Shown: in pieces, positions 56,924 to 64,000 of the stretch
How positions within the stretch are numbered: position 1 is the stretch's first letter
Layout: each line of letters begins with the position of its first letter
NCBI RefSeq assembly: GCF_009856525.1
Contig: NZ_CP047224.1
Span: forward strand, 496,001 to 560,000
DNA: 64,000 nt
Direction: 5' to 3'
DNA from: Neorickettsia findlayensis
GTDB lineage: Bacteria > Pseudomonadota > Alphaproteobacteria > Rickettsiales > Anaplasmataceae
Translations under genes and position numbers: made by a program
The notes under the pieces: model-generated
Told to the model about the DNA's origin: nothing
Seen by the model: only the letters and a program-made list of their open reading frames with translations
Databases searched by the model: none

Positions 56924-57976
56924 CTAATCAATCGTGCAAATACTATCAATAATTCTGGAATTAAGATTATTTGTTACGAGTTTCACAGCCGCTCCTATTG
57001 CGTTAGCGAAAGCAATACTATCAGAACTTCCATGGGCTTTTACTGCCACTCCATTCACACCTATTAACATCGCCCCATTTCTGAGATCAGGATTAAACCT
57101 AGATATTGATTTCTTCAAGCTTTTTGCTAGAATCAGTCCCATCAATTTAGAGAGCAAAGAAGTCCTAGTCGTACCGATAATACTATCCCTAAGCAGATGA
57201 AAAATGCTCTCAGCCGTCTTGAGCATAACATTCCCTGTGAAACCATCACTGACAACGACATCTACATTACCTCCAAGTACATCAGAAGGCTCAGCATAAC
57301 CTATAAAAGTAAAGTCCTCATCACTCCTTTCATTCAGTAAATGAAAAGCCTCTTTCACAGCATCAGTACCTTTGTTTTCTTCAACGCCAACATTCAAGAG
57401 TGCCACCTTGGGATTTTTCACACCCAGCGCTGCCCTTGCAAAAGCAGAACCCATAAAGGCAAATTGATATAAAACATCTGAGCTGCAATCTAGGTTCGCA
57501 CCAAGATCCAAAACAACCACTTCACCCTTTTTTGTTGGAAGGGTTGTAACAATAGCCGGCCTATATATATTTTCTAGCATCCCTAACAGTATCTTTGATA
57601 TCCCCATAAACGCCCCTGTGTTTCCGGCAGACACAACACAGTGAGAAGCCTTTTCTCTCACATCTTGAACAGCTTTATACATGCTCGAGCCTTTCTTTCT
57701 CACTGCAGAAGAGGGCTTATCATGAGACATCACGACATCATCAGCATGGATAATTTCACAACTTTCCACTAAATGAGCGTTAGCCTTAGACGACAAGCAG
57801 CGCTCAATAGACGGAGAGTTGCCAAAGAACCTAAAGAAAACCGAAGAGGGATTTTGCCGAAGATATAAAGAAGCAGCACGAAGAATCTCATCAGGTGCTC
57901 TATCCCCGCCCATAGTATCAAGGGCAACTATAACCTTGCGCCCTACCTGATCCATCACATAAACCGGTACTGCCAC
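56924..57976 (-). CDS. plsX: phosphate acyltransferase PlsX
   Basis: PlsX makes acyl-phosphate from acyl-ACP for phospholipid synthesis. VIVALDTMGGDRAPDEIL near the N-terminus is the family signature. SAGNTGAFMGISKILLG, VLDLGANLDCSS, LLNVGVEENKGTD and VSDGFTGNVMLKTAES follow. GTG at 57976 has GAGGGG about 11 bases upstream; an ATG at 57955 would also give a normal protein. It follows rpmF by 25 bases. Confidence 0.95.
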   Translation of the reverse strand: MAVPVYVMDQVGRKVIVALDTMGGDRAPDEILRAASLYLRQNPSSVFFRFFGNSPSIERCLSSKANAHLVESCEIIHADDVVMSHDKPSSAVRKKGSSMYKAVQDVREKASHCVVSAGNTGAFMGISKILLGMLENIYRPAIVTTLPTKKGEVVVLDLGANLDCSSDVLYQFAFMGSAFARAALGVKNPKVALLNVGVEENKGTDAVKEAFHLLNERSDEDFTFIGYAEPSDVLGGNVDVVVSDGFTGNVMLKTAESIFHLLRDSIIGTTRTSLLSKLMGLILAKSLKKSISRFNPDLRNGAMLIGVNGVAVKAHGSSDSIAFANAIGAAVKLVTNNLNSRIIDSICTID

Positions 57977-58001
57977 AGCAAGAGCCCCTCAATTGAGAGA
58001 A

Positions 58002-58193
58002 TCAACTAGAAACGGCCTTCCCTTTTGGAGAAAGAACCCGCCTACCGTTATAAAAACCATCCAACGACACATGGTGCGGCCGCTGAAACTCTCCTGTAGT
58101 TTTATTAACAACAATATTCTCAGGTCGGAGGGCATCATGAGAACGTCTCTTACCACGTCTCGCTGGAGTGGTCTTTCTCTTTGGAACGGGCAT
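58002..58193 (-). CDS. rpmF: 50S ribosomal protein L32
   Basis: L32 is a small basic protein: AVPKRKTTPARRGKRRSHDAL-like N-terminus (here MPVPKRKTT...RRSHDAL), then a tail with RRVLSPKGKA. The cysteines of zinc-binding L32 forms are absent. The rpmF-plsX order is widely conserved and links ribosome and lipid synthesis. Length 63 is normal. Confidence 0.96.
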   Translation of the reverse strand: MPVPKRKTTPARRGKRRSHDALRPENIVVNKTTGEFQRPHHVSLDGFYNGRRVLSPKGKAVSS

Positions 58194-58447
58194 AACAGAG
58201 TTAAAAAGTCTTCACGTTGAGAGGATTATATTACGAGGTGCACCCTAAAACAAGACTTTCCTCTTTAAGTGAGGTACGCTACAAGAAAACAAAAATTTAA
58301 CAAATACCCTCATGTCAACAACAGCGTAAAAAATTCCACTAAAAACTGCAATTCTTGCAAACAAATGGTCTGACAACTTAAAAGCACAAAGTCAAACCAA
58401 GCATTAGCTGTGGTAATGAAACAACATTATGCCACTACCTAAACATG

Positions 58448-61444
58448 TCAAAGACTTAGGTGTACTTCTGAACCTTTTTGAGGAGTGATCGATACAGAGT
58501 CTAAAACCAAAGTGCTGCCTAAATCACCGTGAGCACTAGCGGCTTTTCCAGCACCAAAAGGAACTGATAATGGAATAGATGAACTAACTCCATACCTAGA
58601 ACAATCAAGACAGTTAAATACCACAGCTGATACAATTGAGAAGAGAACCCCAACAAAAATACAAAGTCTCTCTACGCACAGTCTCTGTGAAGCATCAGAT
58701 ATCGTTAATAAATCTCCTGCGACTAACCTCAGCATCGCTACAATAGCCGCCGCACAAAATGCGAGCCCAGGGATTAAGGCATAAAAAACAGCACGACAAA
58801 AGTCCCGCGATTTTAACTGCCCAGAACAATCACCACTTCGCCTACAAGTTTGAGTAAAAGCAGCTCCAAGAACGATTATCCCACCACAAAGCATAATTAT
58901 TGAGAGCACTCCACTAAAGCTAAAGGTTTTCACCCCAGTGATTCCAACAGATGCAAGGGCACCCAAAATTATTCCTAAAATGACAAAGATACGGAAGAGA
59001 CTTCTGGCTCCAAACAGCGAGGTTACTTTTCCTGCAACAGCACTAACATCAACAACCGCATCAACAATTTCACGCATACCATTGGCTGCTGTATTAAAAT
59101 GCTTTTCCTTGATGCGGCTTACTGAATACTCAAAAGTAAGCACTTGTGCGCGAGCAGCAGACACCGCACCAGAAATATCTGCACTTGTGCTCCCAGGATT
59201 TTCTAGTATATCAACTAGCAAATAAACAGCACTTAAACTATTGATAGGCCGATTAGCACTCTCAGGTAAACCACCAAATAGATTACTAAAAGCATCTGCA
59301 AGAACAGCTTCTGCAACACTCCGTGAGTCACCACTGACCATAATGCCACTCTCTCGCCTCATCTGAGCGCAGGATTTAACGACACTTGGACTAGCTGCAG
59401 CAGCCGCAACCTTAACAAGTACGCCACTAGCAATCTTTTGCATCGTACCAAGCACTTTTTTAAGTGACGCAACTGTTCGTACAGGACTTTCCTCTGATCC
59501 CAATATGACAGAGTATAGCGTGCCAGCACAATCGACCAGATCCTCCACGAACTCGTTTGTACCAAGGGCTTCATTTGCAGCCTGTAGCACGCTACCAGCA
59601 CTAGCAACCACTCTACGCACCCCACCGGTAATATCACCGATATCCTCAGGAATTCCATTTATAGCTGCCTGCCGCTCCCGCGTCCTTGCTATGCATCCCT
59701 GAACCTGTTCTTTGGTTTGCGAATTGCATATCCCAGCTGCAGCTTCGCTTGCAGCTTCCAAATCACCTGTACTACATGCCTCCAATACAGCTCTAAGTGA
59801 ACCAGCATCACCTGCATTGCGTTGATCATTTATAAGACGCTTCATAGTCTGCAAATCCTGAGGTGAAAGCCCTGCTCCAAATACAGCAGCAGCAGCACCA
59901 ACGACATCAGAAGCACCAGTCGCAAGACTAGACACGTTGCTAATGGCACATGTAATATCTCCAGGAATTCCATTTATAGCTGCCTGCCGCTCCCGCGTCC
60001 TTGCTATGCATCCCTGAACCCGTGCTTTGGTTTGCGGATCGAAGATCCCACTTGCAGCTTCGCTTGCAGCTTCCAAATCACCTGTACTACATGCCTCCAA
60101 TACAGCTCTAAGTGAACCAGCATCAGCTGCATTGCGTTGATCATTTATAAGACGCTTCATAGTCTGCAAATCCTGAGGTGAAAGCCCTGCTCCAAATACA
60201 GCAGCAGCAGCACCAACGACATCAGAAGCACCAGTCGCAAGACTAGACACGTTGCTAATGGCACATGTAATATCTCCAGGAATTCCATTTATAGCTGCCT
60301 GCCGCTCCCGCGTCCTTGCTATGCATCCCTGAACCTGTTCTTTGGTTTGCGAATTGCATATCCCAGCTGCAGCTTCGCTTGCAGCTTCCAAATCACCTGT
60401 ACTACATGCCTCCAATACAGCTCTAAGTGAACCAGCATCACCTGCATTGCGTTGATCATTTATAAGACGCTTCATAGTCTGCAAATCCTGAGGTGAAAGC
60501 CCTGCTCCAAATACAGCAGCAGCAGCACCAACGACATCAGAAGCACCAGTCGCAAGACTAGACACGTTGCTAATGGCACATGTAATATCTCCAGGAATTC
60601 CATTTATAGCTGCCTGCCGCTCCCGCGTCCTTGCTATGCATCCCTGAACCCGTGCTTTGGTTTGCGGATCGAAGATCCCACTTGCAGCTTCGCTTGCAGC
60701 TTCCAAATCACCTGTACTACATGCCTCCAATACAGCTCTAAGTGAACCAGCATCAGCTGCATTGCGTTGATCATTTATAAGACCATTTATAATCTGCAAA
60801 TCCTGAGGTGAAAGCCCTGCTCCAAATACAGAAGAAACAACACTAACTAAAGCAGAAGTAGCAGTCGCAAGATCAACACAATCACTTCCCAGATTGCCTA
60901 GGACATTAGCACTACTTCTGACTACGGGATAGCAGCTTAATGCCCAGACACACCTATTACATCTAGCCACGTACTCAACAAGCTGCTCCGATGTTACTCT
61001 GCCCACCTCCCTACTTCGAAGAATATCGGTAATATTGTAGAGATACGAAGACAGAACAGTAGCCAAAGAAACCGCTTTCTTATCCTTAGTACGCTCAGTA
61101 TCCTCACCACCGGAAGGAGTAGCAGCCGGAGCACGCCCTGGAACTCTTGCATAAGGATCCATAAGAAGTATGGCTGCATTAAGTAACTCCACAGCAGCTT
61201 TGTAATTAGCAGCACCCCTGTCCTTCTTAGCAACTTGCTGATCGTCAGAACTCTTTTCATTCGCAGCAGCGTTCAGATGCAATGCAGCCTGCTGAAGCTT
61301 TAGAACTATACCTTCAACAACAACCTCAGGCAAAGATGAATTTTCGGTAAACGCTGCTAAAAGTGCCGCTGCGAACCCTGGGGAAACGATAGCCTGAAGT
61401 ACCTGATGACCTTCGGCAAACGTATTCTTAATACCACTTAACAC
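58448..61444 (-). CDS. orphan repeat protein with C-terminal membrane segments
   Basis: I do not recognise this 998-residue protein. Residues 1-200 are helical and Ala/Leu-rich. Residues about 205-605 hold four 105-residue repeats (VFGAGLSPQDLQ...INDQRNA...LRAVLEACSTGDLEAASEAA...QGCIARTRERQAAINGIP). A third part, with CAQMRRESGIMV, follows. The C-terminal 190 residues contain four hydrophobic segments (FVILGIILGALASVGI, FSGVLSIIMLCGGIIVLGAA, AVFYALIPGLAFCAAAIVAML, LCIFVGVLFSIVSAVVF), with cysteines between them. The start is GTG at 61444 with AGGAG six bases upstream. The repeat part would face one side of the membrane. It may be a surface or effector protein; no evidence of function. Confidence 0.8.
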   Translation of the reverse strand: MLSGIKNTFAEGHQVLQAIVSPGFAAALLAAFTENSSLPEVVVEGIVLKLQQAALHLNAAANEKSSDDQQVAKKDRGAANYKAAVELLNAAILLMDPYARVPGRAPAATPSGGEDTERTKDKKAVSLATVLSSYLYNITDILRSREVGRVTSEQLVEYVARCNRCVWALSCYPVVRSSANVLGNLGSDCVDLATATSALVSVVSSVFGAGLSPQDLQIINGLINDQRNAADAGSLRAVLEACSTGDLEAASEAASGIFDPQTKARVQGCIARTRERQAAINGIPGDITCAISNVSSLATGASDVVGAAAAVFGAGLSPQDLQTMKRLINDQRNAGDAGSLRAVLEACSTGDLEAASEAAAGICNSQTKEQVQGCIARTRERQAAINGIPGDITCAISNVSSLATGASDVVGAAAAVFGAGLSPQDLQTMKRLINDQRNAADAGSLRAVLEACSTGDLEAASEAASGIFDPQTKARVQGCIARTRERQAAINGIPGDITCAISNVSSLATGASDVVGAAAAVFGAGLSPQDLQTMKRLINDQRNAGDAGSLRAVLEACSTGDLEAASEAAAGICNSQTKEQVQGCIARTRERQAAINGIPEDIGDITGGVRRVVASAGSVLQAANEALGTNEFVEDLVDCAGTLYSVILGSEESPVRTVASLKKVLGTMQKIASGVLVKVAAAAASPSVVKSCAQMRRESGIMVSGDSRSVAEAVLADAFSNLFGGLPESANRPINSLSAVYLLVDILENPGSTSADISGAVSAARAQVLTFEYSVSRIKEKHFNTAANGMREIVDAVVDVSAVAGKVTSLFGARSLFRIFVILGIILGALASVGITGVKTFSFSGVLSIIMLCGGIIVLGAAFTQTCRRSGDCSGQLKSRDFCRAVFYALIPGLAFCAAAIVAMLRLVAGDLLTISDASQRLCVERLCIFVGVLFSIVSAVVFNCLDCSRYGVSSSIPLSVPFGAGKAASAHGDLGSTLVLDSVSITPQKGSEVHLSL
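59630..60835 (-). repeat. 315-bp tandem repeat in a 630-bp higher-order pattern
   Basis: Anchor sequences recur exactly 315 bases apart (AATTCCATTTAT at 59651, 59966, 60281, 60596; TCCAAATACA at 59876, 60191, 60506, 60821). Two unit types alternate. Units 1 and 3 read NAADAGS and FDPQTKAR; units 2 and 4 read NAGDAGS and CNSQTKEQ. A 630-bp dimer has therefore been duplicated in tandem. Unit 4 is cut short, and unit 1 diverges at its N-terminal side (QIINGL instead of QTMKRL). Confidence 0.95.
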
Positions 61445-61664
61445 TTATTTCTCCTACGTATAATAAAAACTCTATATATGGGAAAACAAAAACATTCTTT
61501 TGTGCAGAAGGCTCAGTTAAACTAGCTGCTACAGAATTATCAACGGAACCGTTACTAAATCCACTGCCACCATAACCAAGAAACTCGCTACCTAGGGACG
61601 AAGACTCAGCATTATCAGTAAAAGATGCACAACCACACGCAGCAACAGAGGTTCTATTTTCTTT
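61428..61664 (-). pseudogene. possible decayed reading frame upstream of the 998-residue protein
   Basis: On the minus strand 78 sense codons without any ATG/GTG/TTG start run from 61664 to a TAA at 61428-61430, overlapping the next gene by 17 bases. The residues look protein-like (ACGCASFTDNAESSSLG, GYGGSGFSNGSVDNS). The same frame continues upstream past a TGA at 61665-61667 for 17 more codons (ending PFLLFS) to a TAG. This could be the tail of an inactivated gene with a nonsense mutation, or chance. The remaining sequence to nuoE (61716-61967) shows nothing. Confidence 0.3.
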
Positions 61665-61967
61665 TCAGGAAAAAAGTAAGAACGGACGCGCGCCAAGGGC
61701 TCGTGCTTCTTGTTCAAGCTATGCCCCCAAACTGTTACACAGTTACCACATCAGTTCATAATAACAAGAGTATTATTCCGGTAGTATATCCCATCCACAC
61801 CACATTCTGCAAAGAATATAATTATTCAAAAACCGGGACAACTTAAGCAAATCCCACTGATAAGTCTAAGCTTTGTTCAATTAAATTCACCTAACCTAGA
61901 AAACCATACCAGGCTTTCATTATAACATTAAACAATTAATAAATCACCAGGATTTCAAGATAATCGG

Positions 61968-62486
61968 TTATTTGAGCCTGGATAGAAGGTCAAGAAAAGA
62001 CTTTTCGTCCAAATTTTCAAAATAGTCGTCGTTAATTTGTACGACTGGGGCATTAACACAGGCACCGAGACACTCTACTTCATCTAAAGAAAATTTATTG
62101 TCATCGGTTGTATGACCTACTTTGATCCCTAATTCTCGTTTCGCAGCTTCGGTTAAACAATCCGAACCTTTCAACCAACATGGCGTAGTCCTGCAGACCC
62201 GTATAGTATGCTTCCCAACTGGGGCAGTATTGAACATACTGTAGAAAGATGCCACTTCATATACTTTAATAGCTGGTAGTCCAAGTAGTTGCGCAACGTG
62301 ATCCATTGCAGCGATAGGAATCCAGTTTTCATGCTGTTTTTGCACAAGGTGTAGCAACGGAAGAACAGCACTCCTCTTACACGATGCAGGATATTTAGCA
62401 AGGATCCTAGCTACTTCTTGTGAATTCTCGTCACTAAACCAAAATTTGTCCGGTTGAATTGATGTGTGAGCAATACGTTTTTTCAT
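61968..62486 (-). CDS. nuoE: NADH-quinone oxidoreductase subunit E (24 kDa)
   Basis: NuoE is a peripheral-arm subunit of complex I with a 2Fe-2S cluster. Cluster cysteines lie in VCRTTPCWLKGSD (C-x4-C) and VECLGACVNAP (C-x3-C), as in the thioredoxin-like family. VYEVASFYSMFNTAPVGKH is a conserved block. The frame could open at TTG 62513, but ATG at 62486 gives the normal N-terminus of 172 residues. The ubiB stop lies 11 bases upstream of this start. nuoF, usually next, is not here. Confidence 0.96.
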   Translation of the reverse strand: MKKRIAHTSIQPDKFWFSDENSQEVARILAKYPASCKRSAVLPLLHLVQKQHENWIPIAAMDHVAQLLGLPAIKVYEVASFYSMFNTAPVGKHTIRVCRTTPCWLKGSDCLTEAAKRELGIKVGHTTDDNKFSLDEVECLGACVNAPVVQINDDYFENLDEKSFLDLLSRLK

Positions 62487-62497
62487 GAAAAGCAAAA

Positions 62498-63874
62498 CTA
62501 AAAAAACCTGCAAGCAAGTATGACAAATAAATTGATAACTGAAGCAAGGCAGACCCAGAAAAATACCTCATGCCGTAAGGCAGCAATTGCACGATACTTG
62601 CCCCTCTTATTGTCCTCGAATGACTCTTTTAAAACAACCGCTATCTTATGGAGTTTTTCCCTAATTACAACTGTCGGGCACATCCTATCTTTATACCACT
62701 TCCTTATCATCGGCCCTATTATTCGCCATACGTTTATTTCTGGATCAAGTTCCGCACAATTTGCCTCGAGAAAAATTAAATTCTTTTGCATTAGAATGAG
62801 GTTTGGGTTGATCGTAATCCGAAAATCCCTGGAGAGCTTTAAGAAATCACCAAGAAGACGGGATAGGGAGATCTCCTTCAACGGCTTATCTACTATAGGC
62901 TCTGCGAGAGCACGACACGCAGAAGCAAAATCTGTTTGGGATCTGTCCACGTATCCAGACGAATAGTGTAATTCTGCCACGCGGTCATAGTCTCTTTCTA
63001 AGAATCCTTTAATCAGTTCCAAGATATAAACTTTTGTCTGTTCATCAATCCTTCCAATTATTCCAAAGTCCACTAATCCAACTTTGTGCCCAGAAACGAG
63101 GAATATATTTCCCAGATGCATATCACCGTGGAAGAAACCATTTACATAAACCTGGATGAAAAATGTCTCAACAAGTCTTCGTGCAAACTGTGGATCACGC
63201 AGCTTACAGTGCGTAAGTGGTATGCCATCAAGCCAAGACATGGTAAGAATTTCATTGGTTGTCAGACCCCAATAAACTTCGGGTATCACAACTGTTTTGT
63301 TTGCACGAAGCTTATCCTTCATCTCCGACAATGCAGCTGCCTCCATTTTGAGGTCCAGCTCATTTTTTGTAGAAGCGGAAAACCTCTTCAAAATTGGGAT
63401 AAGGTTGAAACGTTTTGGGAGAAAAAATGATAAAGTATACACAATCGAAAACGCGATTTTGATGTCGCGCCTAAAAATCTTTTTTACTCCTGGTTTCAGA
63501 ATCTTTACAGCCACAACTTCACCTGATAGCGTGATCGCCTTGTGCACTTGCGCAATCGATGCAGACGCAATTGGCTTTTCATCCATCCACTTGAAGAGCT
63601 CATTTATTCTTTTCGAGAATTCTTTCTCTATAGACGCTTTTATTTCCGCGTAGGAAATTGGTTTCACGTTATCACACAGCTTCCTCAATTCAGTAGATAA
63701 ATCAGAGCAGATAAAATCGCCCATACTGGAAAAAAACTGCCCAAATTTTATAAATGCTGGACCCATCTTCTCCACTTCAGACACAAGAACAGAATAATTT
63801 TTCCTGTATAAGAGCTCGAAATACGCGTAAAAGATAAAGTACGTTATTCTCAATATCCTAAAGAACAAATACAT
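62498..63874 (-). CDS. ubiB: ubiquinone biosynthesis protein kinase-like UbiB (ABC1/ADCK family)
   Basis: UbiB is an atypical kinase/ATPase needed for ubiquinone synthesis at the membrane. The KxGQ region reads GPAFIKFGQFFSSMGD (near 35-50). The Ala-rich loop is IASASIAQVHKA, with VAVKILKPGV carrying the ATP lysine. ExD-type ENELDLKMEAAALSEM-like, FHGDMHLGNIF and VGLVDFGIIG are the catalytic and metal blocks. A C-terminal membrane segment (VCLASVINLFVILACRFF) ends the chain. TTG is possible at 63880, but ATG at 63874 is chosen. It probably shares a transcript with nuoE, 11 bases downstream. Confidence 0.94.
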   Translation of the reverse strand: MYLFFRILRITYFIFYAYFELLYRKNYSVLVSEVEKMGPAFIKFGQFFSSMGDFICSDLSTELRKLCDNVKPISYAEIKASIEKEFSKRINELFKWMDEKPIASASIAQVHKAITLSGEVVAVKILKPGVKKIFRRDIKIAFSIVYTLSFFLPKRFNLIPILKRFSASTKNELDLKMEAAALSEMKDKLRANKTVVIPEVYWGLTTNEILTMSWLDGIPLTHCKLRDPQFARRLVETFFIQVYVNGFFHGDMHLGNIFLVSGHKVGLVDFGIIGRIDEQTKVYILELIKGFLERDYDRVAELHYSSGYVDRSQTDFASACRALAEPIVDKPLKEISLSRLLGDFLKLSRDFRITINPNLILMQKNLIFLEANCAELDPEINVWRIIGPMIRKWYKDRMCPTVVIREKLHKIAVVLKESFEDNKRGKYRAIAALRHEVFFWVCLASVINLFVILACRFF

Positions 63875-64000
63875 GCACAAACAATTTTTCTACTAAGTAC
63901 AAGACCAAAAGGAAGTAAGTGCAATTTCAAGCAACTTAGGGGTTAAGATCAGACCGCTAACCTAACCCAACACTCAGCACCAAATAATACCAGGCACAAT

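Noticed and set aside
1-64000. CRISPR array, insertion sequence, prophage or rRNA
   Set aside because: No spaced direct repeats of CRISPR type, no transposase, integrase or phage structural gene, and no rRNA sequence were seen. All repeats found are intragenic tandem repeats.

Overview
The window looks like chromosome of an obligate intracellular alphaproteobacterium of the order Rickettsiales, most probably Neorickettsia (N. sennetsu/N. risticii group). This rests on gene content read from the sequence: single-copy respiratory and TCA genes, a complete late biotin pathway (bioF, bioC, bioD, bioA, bioB), an almost absent and degraded peptidoglycan/division set (altered MurB, shortened FtsQ), many TTG/GTG starts, long non-coding gaps, scattered small operons and several lineage-specific repeat proteins. 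Species cannot be fixed without a database search.

Layout. 0-5.7 kb: ccmF (cytochrome c maturation), an orphan 6-TM protein, ruvA and ruvB. 5.8-13.8 kb (mostly minus strand): sucA, a tightly overlapping iscX / beta-lactamase-fold hydrolase / tsaC operon, rpsD with tRNA-Leu(TAA) directly behind it, an ftsQ-like fragment, and atpG overlapping a divergent folE. 14-24 kb: a MurB-like protein without its catalytic residues, a lipoprotein with five 126-bp repeats, glpX, topA, an orphan protein and an O-methyltransferase. 24-32 kb: acnA, a MidA-type methyltransferase, valS, and prfB with the classical programmed +1 frameshift. 32.4-36.3 kb: two adjacent orphan genes with AT-rich, inverted-repeat upstream regions. 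One carries a tandem TQT array resembling eukaryotic dynein light chain (LC8) binding motifs. The other carries a polyproline run followed by a WH2-like motif. 36.6-46 kb: mutL, then bioB, bioF, a bioH-like esterase, bioC, bioD and bioA spread over five transcription units on both strands. 46-54 kb: tRNA-Val(GAC), a small coiled-coil protein, and a seven-gene operon coxB-coxA-ctaB-petA-petB-petC-secD for complexes IV and III. 54-64 kb: ubiG, tRNA-Arg(CCT), the rpmF-plsX-fabH operon, a 998-residue repeat/membrane protein with a decayed reading frame upstream of it, nuoE and ubiB.

How the genes fit together. CcmF, NuoE, CoxA/B, CtaB, PetA/B/C, AtpG, UbiG, UbiB, SucA and AcnA describe an aerobic cell living on the TCA cycle and the respiratory chain. 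Biotin is made in-house. The cell-wall genes look vestigial. The most striking accessory piece is the 32.4-36.3 kb pair, which I propose (inference only) to be host-cytoskeleton-directed effectors: one a multivalent dynein light-chain ligand, the other an actin-binding candidate.
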